Positions 9,156-18,942 of a DNA stretch of 64,000 bases are shown piece by piece (positions within the stretch are counted from its first letter, which is position 1; the number at the start of each line of letters is the position of its first letter). Source of the stretch: Paenibacillus etheri (GTDB taxonomy: Bacteria; Bacillota; Bacilli; Paenibacillales; Paenibacillaceae). Under the pieces are notes generated by a model. The model saw nothing but the letters and a program-made list of their open reading frames with translations. It did not search any database and had not been told where the DNA came from. Where the stretch lies: NCBI RefSeq assembly GCF_001012825.1, contig NZ_LCZJ02000065.1:36364-100363 (forward strand). The letters run 5' to 3'. Both the position numbers and the translations under genes were made by a program.

Positions 9156-9438
9156 TTTGTTTCACCAACCTTTTTAGAATATGGTTATAAATACTATTCC
9201 ACACAGTGAGTAATAGAATTCAAGAATATAATACTTTCCACTACGGTGGATGTGTGTGCTTTAAACCATATGAATAGCATAGTGAATATTGGTAATAGAC
9301 GGCTTTTTCATATTCATATATAGTGTGAGTTAGATAATTCCAAAAGAGTGTAAGAATATACGATCACCCAATGAGGATAAAAAAACGTTCCTATTAGGTG
9401 ATTTTTAGTTCATAAGGAATCGCCAAGGGGAGATCACA

Positions 9439-11703
9439 ATGCTTAGGAAGTCCTTTTTCACAAAACTGCTTATCGCTTATCTCATTATTGTATTCGCTTA
9501 CACGATGATTGCGGTCTGCCTTTCTTTTTTTAAAGACGGTCAAAGAGTGCGATCGGAATTGAGTCAAAACCAGCAGAATTTTCTCATGCAATCGCGCGAC
9601 AAAATTGATACGAAACTCGGCGTTTCTTTCAATTTAATTGCGCAATTGAGACGTAATGATCATGTTGTTAAATTCGCGGAAAAAAAACGTGATTACTATG
9701 AGATCACACAAACCTCTTATGCACTGCAAAATTATATAGACGCATTCTCTGAATTCGGATATAGCATCGATTTAATGAAGACTAACGACGATCTGGTCAT
9801 TACGCCGCAAATTTCGTCGGATAGAAGACGCTATATGGAAGATATGGGAATGACTGGTGAAGATTTAGCGCAATTAGGCACAGACAGCACGAGTCCAACC
9901 ATAACGTTATCGAGCAGTCGGAATATAACTTCGACGAATGGTGAAAGCGCATCCATAATAATCGTTAATCCGGAACGGGTAGGAATAGGGAATTCATTAT
10001 TTTTTGTGGTCTCCTTCTTTGAACAATTGCTGCTACCGCCCCTATCACCTGAGTCGCAAGAAGCTTTTGCCATTATCGAGAATGGTCGATACGTTACGCT
10101 CAAATCAAGCTTTGACGATAAACGGGGCAAGCAGTTACTTGCCTATCCACTGGCACAACTTGATGAACAGGCAACCGGGGATTATGCGAAGCTATCCAAT
10201 GATGAATTTGATTTCCATTTGATCCGCTCGAAAACAATGCCGCAATGGTCGTATCTGTATGTTACACAGAACTACTCGTGGGTAGACTCCTTTTCACCTA
10301 ATTTAAAAGGGGCTGTACTTTTATTAGTCATTCTTATCTTTGTGGGACTTGCGTTCTCTTATACAGTTTCCAGGCGTATGTACCGGCCTGTTGGTCATCT
10401 CGTCGGATTGTTCAAAAGCTACGGTGAGCCTGCGGGAGCAGACGAGTTCGCTTTCTTGAACGAGACAGCGACAAGTATAAGTAAAGCTAATGAACAGATG
10501 AAATCCGCGCTCAATGAACACAGGCTTTCGATGAGAGACAAGTTTCTGCGGGATTTGCTACATGGACTTGTTCCACCTGACAAGGTGGATAACCTGCTAA
10601 ATACACATCAACTGCAAAGCCTCTCTACCAACTTAAGCGTTTGCGTGATTTCATTCTCGAACGCTAAGGAATTGGAGGAGCAATATTCTAAAGATGTGAT
10701 TCTTACGATAAAATCAAAGACTTCCTTGATTATTCATGAACAGTTGAAAGTCCATTTCCCTTGCGAGCTGCTTGATCACGATTTCACCAAATTCGTCTTC
10801 ATAATCTGTGAATCCGATACGGAATCGATTCAGAAAAAGCTCATGAAAGCGATGGCTCAAATCGAGGACGCACATGCATACGGATTGACTGCAGCTGTAG
10901 GCCGGCCCGTAGCCTCTGCTGGCGAAATTGACCGTTCCTTTATTCAGGCGCTTGATATCCTAAAGCGGAGATCGGCAGTGGATAAGACTTCAGTCATTAC
11001 TTATAAACAACTCAGTCAAGTTCAGATGGTTAGCTATTATTATCCTATCGATACGGAACGAGAGCTTATAAGTTATGTGATCCGCGGCAAGAGGGAAAAT
11101 GCATTAAATACGCTAAACCGTCTTCTATCGGAAAATCTGGAGCAAAGGCAGTTAACACGGCAGCAGCTCGACCAGTTCAGCTTGCTTGTTTTGGCTACAC
11201 TGAGTCGAATTATCCAGCAGTTGAATATGTCTTTCGAAGAGTTCGTTCAGGCTCACAAGGAATCTCTGGACATCGTGCAGCATGGCGAATCGAAGGAGCT
11301 GATGGTTTCGGCCATCACGACCTTGTTTAGCGTCATGATCGATACGATAGATCAGCAGAATGAAATGATGGATAATAGCACGGTCAAACGTATGATCGAA
11401 TATATTCATGACAACTACAACAGGGATTTATCGCTTAGCATGATAGCGGAGGAGTTTAACTTCTCTCCCGGTTATGTCAGCATCGCGTTCAAAAATCATT
11501 CCGGAGAAAACTTTAAAGATTACTTGAATTTTTATCGTGTGCAGCAAGCTAAAGAAATTATGCGCCAGCAGAAAGACATCAAGATTGGCGATTTGGCGCT
11601 GATGGTCGGCTGCAACAATGCGAATACGTTTATTCGCATGTTCCGCAAGTATGAAGGATTAGCTCCTGGCCAGTATGCGAAGAAGCTTAACGAGAAGCAA
11701 TAG
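9439..11703 (+). CDS. Membrane-bound AraC-family transcriptional regulator
   Basis: 754 residues. One membrane helix near residues 10-32 and a second near 290-313 enclose an extracellular sensing domain. A HAMP-like and cytoplasmic region follows, and a C-terminal AraC/XylS double helix-turn-helix spans about residues 650-750. This one-component architecture is common in Paenibacillus and regulates an adjacent sugar ABC operon in response to an external glycan. It is immediately upstream of, and co-oriented with, the heparinase/GH88 cassette, its likely target. The start has AAGGGGAG upstream, and the gene ends in its own terminator. Confidence 0.85.
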   Translation: MLRKSFFTKLLIAYLIIVFAYTMIAVCLSFFKDGQRVRSELSQNQQNFLMQSRDKIDTKLGVSFNLIAQLRRNDHVVKFAEKKRDYYEITQTSYALQNYIDAFSEFGYSIDLMKTNDDLVITPQISSDRRRYMEDMGMTGEDLAQLGTDSTSPTITLSSSRNITSTNGESASIIIVNPERVGIGNSLFFVVSFFEQLLLPPLSPESQEAFAIIENGRYVTLKSSFDDKRGKQLLAYPLAQLDEQATGDYAKLSNDEFDFHLIRSKTMPQWSYLYVTQNYSWVDSFSPNLKGAVLLLVILIFVGLAFSYTVSRRMYRPVGHLVGLFKSYGEPAGADEFAFLNETATSISKANEQMKSALNEHRLSMRDKFLRDLLHGLVPPDKVDNLLNTHQLQSLSTNLSVCVISFSNAKELEEQYSKDVILTIKSKTSLIIHEQLKVHFPCELLDHDFTKFVFIICESDTESIQKKLMKAMAQIEDAHAYGLTAAVGRPVASAGEIDRSFIQALDILKRRSAVDKTSVITYKQLSQVQMVSYYYPIDTERELISYVIRGKRENALNTLNRLLSENLEQRQLTRQQLDQFSLLVLATLSRIIQQLNMSFEEFVQAHKESLDIVQHGESKELMVSAITTLFSVMIDTIDQQNEMMDNSTVKRMIEYIHDNYNRDLSLSMIAEEFNFSPGYVSIAFKNHSGENFKDYLNFYRVQQAKEIMRQQKDIKIGDLALMVGCNNANTFIRMFRKYEGLAPGQYAKKLNEKQ

Positions 11704-11708
11704 GGCTT

Positions 11709-11823
11709 CAAGGCTTCATATAATGAAAATTGTTGATTCAACAATAGCCGCCTAGCCTAAGTGCTAGGCGGCTATTGTATGTTCGATGGCCGTTTCTCTA
11801 TAACGAGAAATTGTTGATACATG
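11709..11823. repeat. Left copy of ~110 bp repeat flanking the glycan cassette
   Basis: Starts just after the regulator stop. It shares the terminator core CCGCCTAGCCTA and GTGCTAGGCGG, plus flanks GGCTTCATA-like, TTGTTGATT and CTCTAT-CGAGAAA-TGTTG, in the same order with 18694-18802. Confidence 0.6.
11741..11778 (+). terminator. Terminator after the AraC-type regulator
   Basis: A 16-bp perfect stem ACAATAGCCGCCTAGC (11741-11756) with its complement (11763-11778) around a six-base loop. The T tract is poor. Confidence 0.75.
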
Positions 11824-11884
11824 AAAAAATGCACATTATAGACCATGACATAAAGAGTTGATGCTAGATGAAATAATGGCGATA

Positions 11885-11898
11885 GACAGCGCTTACAT
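11885..11898 (-). promoter_or_regulatory. Possible catabolite (cre) site
   Basis: Read on the minus strand this is ATGTAAGCGCTGTC, a partial match to the CcpA cre consensus, in the leader of the glycan-uptake operon. A separate palindrome GGAGCGCTCC lies at 11940-11949. Either could be an operator. Confidence 0.3.
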
Positions 11899-11989
11899 TC
11901 GTTCCTATAGTTTAAATTGCAACGCTGACCTTTCAAATGGGAGCGCTCCTGAAGGGCTCAGCTAAACATCGTTGCGAGAGGAGAAGAGG

Positions 11990-12910
11990 GTGCTGCTTAA
12001 CTTTAAAGAAATAAAAACCAACCTGGTCAGGGACCGTTATCTTTATCTGCTCCTGATACCGTTTCTGGCTTGGTATATCATCTTTGCGTATAAGCCGATG
12101 TATGGTCTGCAAATCGCCTTTAAGGATTTCAGTGTATATAAAGGAATTGAAGCGAGTCCCTGGGTGGGGTTTGAACACTTCGAGAGCTTTTTTAAAAGTC
12201 CATATTTCTGGCGGCTATTAAAAAACACTGTATTGCTCAGTTTGTATCAATTGCTGTTCGCGTTTCCTGTGCCGATTATCCTCGCTTTGTTATTTAACGA
12301 ATTGAAGAACGGGGTTTTCAAATCAACGGTGCAGACCTTTACGTATTTGCCCCATTTTATTTCAGTCGTTGTCGTAGCTGGGATTGTTACCAACTTTTTG
12401 GCTCCTAGTAACGGTATTATCAATATCCTGATTGAGATGATGGGTGGCGAAAAGCAGTACTTTCTGACCAATCCCGATTATTTCCGAACGATTTTTATCG
12501 GGTCCATGGATATTTGGAAGGAAGCGGGGTTTGGTACCATCATCTATATAGCCGCTTTGTCCGGCGTCAATCCGGCCTTGTACGAAGCGGCGGTTATCGA
12601 TGGAGCTAACAAATGGAAGCAAATGTGGCATATTACACTTCCCGCCATCATTCCAACGATCGCAATTATGCTTGTCATGAAGGTGGGTTCCATGCTGGAA
12701 GTTGGCTATGAGGCAATCATCCTTCTGTATCAGCCAGCCACCTATGAGGCAGCCGACGTTATTAACACCTACGTGTACCGGTCCGGTCTGCAGGATGCAC
12801 GTTACGACCTGGCGACAGCGGTGGGGCTGTTCAATGCCGTCGTTGGATTTATTCTCGTCGTATTTGCCAATAAGATGAGCAAGAAGTTAACGGATACTGG
12901 ATTATGGTAG
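11990..12910 (+). CDS. Sugar ABC transporter permease (LplB-like)
   Basis: A 306-residue permease of the CUT1 family with six membrane helices. It has the early KPMYGLQIAFKDF motif typical of LplB/YtcP-type Paenibacillus transporters and the coupling motif YEAAVIDGANKWKQMW near residue 197. It imports oligosaccharides together with the next two genes; the ATPase is normally a shared MsmX-type protein encoded elsewhere. The GTG at 11990 has AGGAG six bases upstream, whereas the in-frame TTG at 11972 has no ribosome site. First gene of the glycan operon. Confidence 0.88.
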   Translation: MLLNFKEIKTNLVRDRYLYLLLIPFLAWYIIFAYKPMYGLQIAFKDFSVYKGIEASPWVGFEHFESFFKSPYFWRLLKNTVLLSLYQLLFAFPVPIILALLFNELKNGVFKSTVQTFTYLPHFISVVVVAGIVTNFLAPSNGIINILIEMMGGEKQYFLTNPDYFRTIFIGSMDIWKEAGFGTIIYIAALSGVNPALYEAAVIDGANKWKQMWHITLPAIIPTIAIMLVMKVGSMLEVGYEAIILLYQPATYEAADVINTYVYRSGLQDARYDLATAVGLFNAVVGFILVVFANKMSKKLTDTGLW

Positions 12911-12920
12911 GTGATGGAAG

Positions 12921-13781
12921 ATGAAAAAAACCAGAGGCGAAAAGCTGTTTTATATCTTTAACTGTGTATTTCTTGGAAGTATTGCTTTGCTTGCATTGTA
13001 CCCTTTTGTGTATGTCTTATCCGCATCCATCAGCTCCTCCGACGCGGTCGTTACTGGCAAAGTGATCTTGTTGCCGAAAGATATTAACTTTGACTCCTAT
13101 GCAAAGGTATTATCGGAAAAGGGGATTTGGATTGCCTACTTAAACACGTTCTATTACACCATATTCGGCGTAATGGCCAACTTGATTCTCACCATTTGCG
13201 GTGCGTATGCCTTGTCTAAGAAACGGATTGTGGGGCGAACGGCCATCAGCTTCTTTATCGCGCTGACGATGTGGTTCCAACCGGGTATGATTCCGATGTA
13301 TCTTAATTTCCGAGATTTGAACATGCTCGATAGCAGGTTCACAATTGTTATCGGATTCGCGATTACGACCTTCTATGTGTTCCTCATGAGAACGTTCTTC
13401 CAGGGCATTCCGGAGGAACTCGAGGAAGCGGCGAAGGTTGACGGAGCAAATGATCTGACGATCTTATGGAAGGTGTATCTGCCGCTGTCCAAAGCCGCCC
13501 TTGTGACGATCGGATTATTCTATGCGGTGCACCGCTGGAATGGATACTTCTGGACGATGATCCTACTGAGCGACGAGAGCAAGGTGCCGCTACAAGTCCT
13601 GCTAAAGAAGCTGATCGTTGAGATGAATGTGAATGATGAGATGGGCAATATGGCGTTATATTCAAAGGAAACGATCATCTATGCGACTATCATCATTTCC
13701 ATTATTCCGATTGTTGCAGCCTATCCCTTCATTCAGAAATATTTCGTCAAAGGGACCATGATCGGCTCCGTCAAAGGCTAG
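12921..13781 (+). CDS. Carbohydrate ABC transporter permease (LplC/YtcP-like)
   Basis: A 286-residue second CUT1 permease. It has six helices, the coupling motif EEAAKVDGANDLTILW near residue 167, and the family's C-terminal signature YFVKGTMIGSVKG. It starts ten bases after the previous stop with GTGATGGAAG as ribosome site, indicating tight co-translation. It forms the membrane heterodimer with the preceding gene product. Confidence 0.9.
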   Translation: MKKTRGEKLFYIFNCVFLGSIALLALYPFVYVLSASISSSDAVVTGKVILLPKDINFDSYAKVLSEKGIWIAYLNTFYYTIFGVMANLILTICGAYALSKKRIVGRTAISFFIALTMWFQPGMIPMYLNFRDLNMLDSRFTIVIGFAITTFYVFLMRTFFQGIPEELEEAAKVDGANDLTILWKVYLPLSKAALVTIGLFYAVHRWNGYFWTMILLSDESKVPLQVLLKKLIVEMNVNDEMGNMALYSKETIIYATIIISIIPIVAAYPFIQKYFVKGTMIGSVKG

Positions 13782-13839
13782 TGGCTGTTTCCAACTTTTT
13801 ATTATGAAAGCAAGAAACCAATATTGGGAGGTCATGAAT

Positions 13840-15462
13840 GTGGGTAACAAAAAATGGATGAAATCATCTGCAATAATCATGATGACAGTCGGTATGCTGC
13901 TGGCAGGCTGTAGTAATAATAACGCTCCGCAAAATAGTGGAAGCCCGGCTAATGATTCAAAAGGGTCGGATACACAACCGCTATCCGGGCACCAGATCGT
14001 TAAAGATCCGCTTGAACTGAAGATCCACATGCACTACACAGATACGTTTATATACGATGATAACTGGCCTATCTTCAAAGAGGCGGAAGCGATGACCAAT
14101 ATTAAGCTGAAGGGAACCGCATCTAAGGCCTCGACGAATAGTAAAGAACTGTTCAATACAATGATGGCTTCAGGGAAAATTCCGGATCTGGTTCATCATC
14201 AAATTAAAGAGCAGTACGACAGCCTTGGGATTGAAGGGGCCTTTCTCGAGCTAGATGGATTGATCGAAGAACATGCACCGAACATTAAAAAGTTCTTGTC
14301 CGAACATCCAGATGCAGCCAAATTTATGAAAGCTTATAACGGCAAGACGTATTTCCTAAACTTTACGCCAGATGGACCGGCTGCCAAGGGCTGGTTTGTA
14401 CGCCAGGATTGGCTGGATAAGTTGGGACTTGAGCAGCCGAAAACGGTAGATGAGCTGCATGCACTATTAAAAGCATTCAAAGAAAAAGATCCGAACGGTA
14501 ACGGAGTAAACGATGAAATTCCATACTTTAGCCGAACGAAGCTGGATGGAATTTACGATTTGTTGATCCAGTGGGGCGTGCGGGGCGGGGCCGATGCGGC
14601 TAAACGCGGATTTTACGCGGACAACGGTGTCGTCAAGTACGGCATGTATGAGCCGGGCTATAAGACGGCAATCGAGAATATTGCGAAGTGGTACAAGGAA
14701 GGCCTAATCGATAAAGAAATCTTCACCCGCGGAGCGAAAGCGCGTGACATTTTGCTCGGAGACAATATAGGTGGCATAACGCACGACTGGTTCGCCAGCA
14801 CGGCTAACTTCAATGACATTCTTGCGACTAAGATTCCTGGCTTCTCCTTTGGTCCGATGACGCCTCCAGCGAATACTGAGGGCAAAGTCGTCGAAGAGAG
14901 CTCCCGTAAGCAGACGCATGCGAGCGGGTGGGGAATCTCGGCGGCAACTAAGCATCCCGTCGAAGCGATCAAATATATGGATTTCTGGTTCTCAGAGGAG
15001 GGCCGGAGACTGATGAACTTTGGCATCGAAGGAAAACACTACGATCTCGTGGACGGCAAGCCGAAGTTTAAAAAATCCATATTGGAAAATAAAGAAAAGA
15101 CAGTGATTCAACAGCTTCAGGAAGAGGGAGGACAAATTGAGCTCGCCTTCCATCAAGACTATGCTTACGAAGAACAATGGACAAACGCGACTGCATTGAA
15201 AGGCATCAAGGAATACATTGACAATGGCTTTATTATGGAGGCTTATCCGCCGATTTCGTATACGGATGAGGAACGGACCAAATTTGAAGAGTTAAATGCT
15301 GGCGTACTGACTTATGTTGAGGAAAAGCTGCAGAGATGGGTGCTAGGTGTGGAACCGGTCAACGATGAGACATTCAGTAAGTATATCAAGGAATTGGAAG
15401 ATTTAGGTATTAAGGATTTGCTTGCGTTAGAGCAAGTCGCATACGACCGTTACATGAAATAG
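13840..15462 (+). CDS. Large ABC transporter substrate-binding lipoprotein
   Basis: About 540 residues, with a lipoprotein signal peptide ending in LLAGC (Cys about 24), an Asn/Ser linker, and the two-lobed extracellular solute-binding fold of the LplA-type family. Such large binding proteins accompany oligosaccharide transporters in Paenibacillus. Here the partner enzymes indicate unsaturated uronic-acid oligosaccharides. The GTG at 13840 is preferred: GGGAGG ends eight bases before it, but only two bases before the ATG at 13834. An earlier in-frame ATG at 13804 has no ribosome site. Confidence 0.88.
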   Translation: MGNKKWMKSSAIIMMTVGMLLAGCSNNNAPQNSGSPANDSKGSDTQPLSGHQIVKDPLELKIHMHYTDTFIYDDNWPIFKEAEAMTNIKLKGTASKASTNSKELFNTMMASGKIPDLVHHQIKEQYDSLGIEGAFLELDGLIEEHAPNIKKFLSEHPDAAKFMKAYNGKTYFLNFTPDGPAAKGWFVRQDWLDKLGLEQPKTVDELHALLKAFKEKDPNGNGVNDEIPYFSRTKLDGIYDLLIQWGVRGGADAAKRGFYADNGVVKYGMYEPGYKTAIENIAKWYKEGLIDKEIFTRGAKARDILLGDNIGGITHDWFASTANFNDILATKIPGFSFGPMTPPANTEGKVVEESSRKQTHASGWGISAATKHPVEAIKYMDFWFSEEGRRLMNFGIEGKHYDLVDGKPKFKKSILENKEKTVIQQLQEEGGQIELAFHQDYAYEEQWTNATALKGIKEYIDNGFIMEAYPPISYTDEERTKFEELNAGVLTYVEEKLQRWVLGVEPVNDETFSKYIKELEDLGIKDLLALEQVAYDRYMK

Positions 15463-15541
15463 TTGGAATCGCTCCTTCCGGAGTCTAGATGATTTCGGAG
15501 GGAGCATTCATAATCGAAAATAACCTAACGGAGATGGATAA

Positions 15542-17497
15542 ATGAATCTGCAATCATTGCTGAAAGAGCAGATGACTACGACGGAGCTATTAGCTAACTT
15601 GCGTTCGCGGCTTGAGCCGATGGATGAGAAGGCCGCCTATATCGCAGCCCATATGCCTGATCATGTGCGCGAGACGATCGCGAATGCTGAATTCGCTTAT
15701 CAAGGAATGATCATGCTTCCTGGTACAGGGGGAGTCAGGGAGTTTGTCGGGAATCCGCCCAGCTGGATGGAACGCAGACATAATGACAATGAATATTTAT
15801 GGCAGCTGAATCGCATGAATCATTGGCAGGATTTGCTGGAAGCCTACTCGCTCACCAAGGACGCGAAGTACGGGCTCAAGGTCATCGACGAAATGCTGGA
15901 CTGGATCGAGACGGTCACTATTCCTGAGGATTTGCTCGATAAGCCGATTGACTATTTTACGGAATGCCATCCACTGAGGGTCTTGGAGATTGGTATCCGG
16001 GGCTACAAAATTTGGCCGCTTGTATTGGAGCATCTAGGCCGCTCGGAGCTGTTTACGGAGGCAGTATTAGAGCAGTATTTAACGGTCATTTACAAGCAAG
16101 TAAAAGCTTTGCGCAACGTGTCGCCTCAGCTGTGGCCTAAAGCGGATCATAACCATTATTTAATGGAATGTCTGGGCCTTTTGACGACCGCCCTTTACTT
16201 TCCCGAGCTGAAAGAAGCTGAGGAATGGAAGGCTTTTGCGATCAATGGCATCGAAAAGTGTAGCATGGTGCAACTGACGGAGGATGGCGGTCAAATCGAG
16301 GGCTGCCCATCGTATCATAATGGCTGCATGTTCTGGTTCGGGCTGGCTGTGGTTCTGGCTAACCGGTTCCATTTTCAGTTCTCTCCAGCGTACATGGAAC
16401 GGCTCAGAAAAAATTTGGATTACTCGATCTATTCGTTAAGACCAACCGGGAAATGTGTACCTGTCGGTGATTCCTATGCGAATCCGCTTGCGGTAATGTC
16501 CGGTGTCTATGGGTATTTTGCGTTGGATGATGTTTCCTGGCTAGGGCTTGCGACGAATTTGATCGATGTGTCTGAGGTGGTACGGGAAGCAAGCAAGCAT
16601 GTATGGAGGGCACTCGATGTCCGCCAATTCGTGGAAGAGCTGCATTCTCTGCAGGACAGACAGTTTGTATTGGATAAGCCGTTGACATTCTGGAATCGTA
16701 CCTTGCATCAAGCGATTATCCGCAGCGGGTGGGATTCAAAGGCTCTTAGTTTCTTGTTTACATGTAAAAGTCCGATTCAGAATGCCCATGCTCATATCGA
16801 TTTAATGAGCTTTGATTTTACGGCGCTCGGAAAAGACATGATTTGCGATCCTGGTTTTTTTTGTTACCGGGATGATGAAGACCGTAGGCAGTTTAAGAGC
16901 TCAAATTATCACTCTACGCTGCTGATCGATGAGCGAAACCATTTCGAGTATATAAACGCCTTTAAATTCGGGCCGCAAAAGCCAGGTGGAATCTACAATG
17001 TGGAGGATAGGGGCTTCTATCGGCTCGCCAGCGCCTGCCATACCAACTACGATCCGGTTGTCCATCACCGGCATATTTCGCTAGTTGATAACCGGTTCGT
17101 GCTTATTGCAGATCGGGTAGAAGGGTTGAATGACCATAGCGTTCAGCGCTATTTCCATCTGGATTTTGTCGAGGTGAAGGAGAACCCGGGTGGTGTGATA
17201 GCCTCTAGCGATATTGCGAATTTGGCGATAGCGACAAGCCATCCGGGGGAATTGGATCTCCTGCAAGGAAGGCTGTCCGATGAGACAGATCTCTCAAGAC
17301 CTTCAACAAGGGTACGCTTTCAGGGTAGGTACAGCGGCACTATTACTTTCTTGACGGTGCTAATTCCTTTCCAAGGGGGGCAGCAGCCTGCCGTTGAGAT
17401 TATTGAAGATGAGGAAGGTGTATTTGGTCTCGAGCTTGGAGAGCAGTACTTGGTTTCGATAAGTGAAAGAGATATGCACATAAGCAAACGGGCTTGA
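15542..17497 (+). CDS. Heparinase II/III family lyase
   Basis: 651 residues with an N-terminal alpha-toroid region (~30-370), then the heparinase II/III-like beta-sandwich. That domain has NAHAHIDLMSFDF near residue 420 and DPGFFCYRDDEDRR and SSNYHSTLLID just after. Family members cleave uronic-acid-containing polysaccharides by beta-elimination (heparin, alginate or related). No signal peptide is visible, so it probably acts on imported oligosaccharides in the cytoplasm. It lies between the binding protein and the GH88 enzyme, 79 bases after the former. The exact polymer is unknown. Confidence 0.85.
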   Translation: MNLQSLLKEQMTTTELLANLRSRLEPMDEKAAYIAAHMPDHVRETIANAEFAYQGMIMLPGTGGVREFVGNPPSWMERRHNDNEYLWQLNRMNHWQDLLEAYSLTKDAKYGLKVIDEMLDWIETVTIPEDLLDKPIDYFTECHPLRVLEIGIRGYKIWPLVLEHLGRSELFTEAVLEQYLTVIYKQVKALRNVSPQLWPKADHNHYLMECLGLLTTALYFPELKEAEEWKAFAINGIEKCSMVQLTEDGGQIEGCPSYHNGCMFWFGLAVVLANRFHFQFSPAYMERLRKNLDYSIYSLRPTGKCVPVGDSYANPLAVMSGVYGYFALDDVSWLGLATNLIDVSEVVREASKHVWRALDVRQFVEELHSLQDRQFVLDKPLTFWNRTLHQAIIRSGWDSKALSFLFTCKSPIQNAHAHIDLMSFDFTALGKDMICDPGFFCYRDDEDRRQFKSSNYHSTLLIDERNHFEYINAFKFGPQKPGGIYNVEDRGFYRLASACHTNYDPVVHHRHISLVDNRFVLIADRVEGLNDHSVQRYFHLDFVEVKENPGGVIASSDIANLAIATSHPGELDLLQGRLSDETDLSRPSTRVRFQGRYSGTITFLTVLIPFQGGQQPAVEIIEDEEGVFGLELGEQYLVSISERDMHISKRA

Positions 17498-17540
17498 AAA
17501 GGGGGGGACCCTTAGAAAGTTGAAAATAGGAGTGAACAGA

Positions 17541-18680
17541 TTGTTGAACCTGCAGAATGACGATCGAATTTGGGTAGATGATGTCATTGCCAAACTAACG
17601 GCCAAAATGGGCGTAGTATGTGAAAGATCAAGAAACAAAATTCCATATACGACAAGAAATGGAACGCACGACAATCAGATCGAAAAAGATATCAACTGGT
17701 GGACGAATGGATTCTGGGGCGGTATGATGTGGCTCATGTACCATGAAACCGGTGCTCAGAAGTACAAGGAAATCGCCAATTATACGGAAGATGCTTTAGA
17801 TGCCTGTCTCCATCAATTCTACGGTCTGCATCATGATGTCGGATTTATGTGGTTGCCTACGAGCGTGGCTAATTATAAAGTTACCGGAAATCCGGAATCA
17901 CGTAAGAGGGCGATGCATGCTGCCAACTTGCTTGCCGGACGATTCAATCTGGCAGGCGGATTTATCCGCGCTTGGAACGATGATACGACCAGCGAAGATA
18001 CGAGAGGGTGGGCGATCGTGGACTGCATGATGAATCTCCCGCTTCTCTATTGGGCAAGCGAAGAGACCAAAGATCCGCGATATGCGCAAATCGCAATGAA
18101 GCATGCGGACACCGCACTTGATGCTTTTATCAGGCCGGATGGTTCTGTGAACCATATCGTGGAGTTCGATCCGTTCCATGGAGACGTGGTCCGAACTTAC
18201 GGCGGCCAAGGCTACGAGGATGGCTCGTCCTGGACACGTGGGCAGACCTGGGCTTTGTACGGCTTTATGATCAGTTATACACATACGGGGAAGCCGGAGT
18301 ATTTGCAAGCTGCCAAACGGGTAGCACATTATTTTATGGCTAATATTCCGGATAACGGGATTATCCCGATCGATTTCCGGCAGCCGAAGGAGCCCGCTTA
18401 CGAAGACTCTACGGCAGCGGCGATCGCGGCTTGCGGACTGATCGAGATCGCCCAAGCTGTTGGTGAGTACGAAAAGGATGTCTACCTGAACGCCGCGCTG
18501 AAGCTACTGAAAACGGTAGACGCTTCTCGTTGCGACTGGACGACCGGTTCCGATCATCTGTTGATGGGCGGTTCAGCAGCGTATCATCATCAAGACATTC
18601 ATGTTTCAATCATTTATGGCGACTATTATTTCATGGAAGCTGTTTTTAAGTTAAAAGGGAACGACTTGTTCTTGTGGTAA
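17541..18680 (+). CDS. GH88 unsaturated glucuronyl hydrolase
   Basis: About 379 residues forming an (alpha/alpha)6 barrel of GH88. The motifs DINWWTNGFWGGMMW near residue 50 and RGWAIVDCMMNLPLLYW near residue 165 match the unsaturated glucuronyl hydrolases. These hydrate the 4,5-unsaturated uronic acid left at chain ends by polysaccharide lyases. It lacks a signal peptide. It directly follows the heparinase-like lyase, completing a lyase plus hydrolase pair. TTG at 17541 is chosen because AGGAGTG lies six bases upstream; the longer TTG start at 17520 has its G-rich site 12 bases away. Last gene of the cassette. Confidence 0.88.
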   Translation: MLNLQNDDRIWVDDVIAKLTAKMGVVCERSRNKIPYTTRNGTHDNQIEKDINWWTNGFWGGMMWLMYHETGAQKYKEIANYTEDALDACLHQFYGLHHDVGFMWLPTSVANYKVTGNPESRKRAMHAANLLAGRFNLAGGFIRAWNDDTTSEDTRGWAIVDCMMNLPLLYWASEETKDPRYAQIAMKHADTALDAFIRPDGSVNHIVEFDPFHGDVVRTYGGQGYEDGSSWTRGQTWALYGFMISYTHTGKPEYLQAAKRVAHYFMANIPDNGIIPIDFRQPKEPAYEDSTAAAIAACGLIEIAQAVGEYEKDVYLNAALKLLKTVDASRCDWTTGSDHLLMGGSAAYHHQDIHVSIIYGDYYFMEAVFKLKGNDLFLW

Positions 18681-18693
18681 TTGAGAAGGAATA

Positions 18694-18802
18694 AGACTTC
18701 ATAATCATGAGAATCGTTGATTATCAAAATCCGCCTAGCCTATGTGCTAGGCGGATTTTTTAATATCGACAGACGTTCCTCTATTCCGAGAAACTGTTGT
18801 AT
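18694..18802. repeat. Right copy of ~110 bp repeat flanking the glycan cassette
   Basis: Direct-orientation relative of 11709-11823, beginning 13 bases after the GH88 stop. It keeps the terminator core plus upstream GACTTCATA and downstream CTCTATTCCGAGAAACTGTTG. Confidence 0.6.
18728..18762 (+). terminator. Terminator of the glycan cassette
   Basis: AAATCCGCCTAGC pairs with GCTAGGCGGATTT around a short loop and is followed by a T tract. Confidence 0.9.
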
Positions 18803-18942
18803 GTTCACAATAGAAAGAGTGGTATGCATTTCCTGAACTACGGTGAGTCTTGCCTGTGCACCATAGAGTCGTATATAGTTGGAACAGCAATGTTGAACGG
18901 TGCTAAGCTTAGTTTATGGTAAGAAGCTAGGAGGAGAGCAGT

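Noticed and set aside
9439-18802. Composite transposon flanked by the ~110 bp repeats
   Set aside because: No transposase, no terminal inverted repeats and no target duplication; the repeats are terminator regions.
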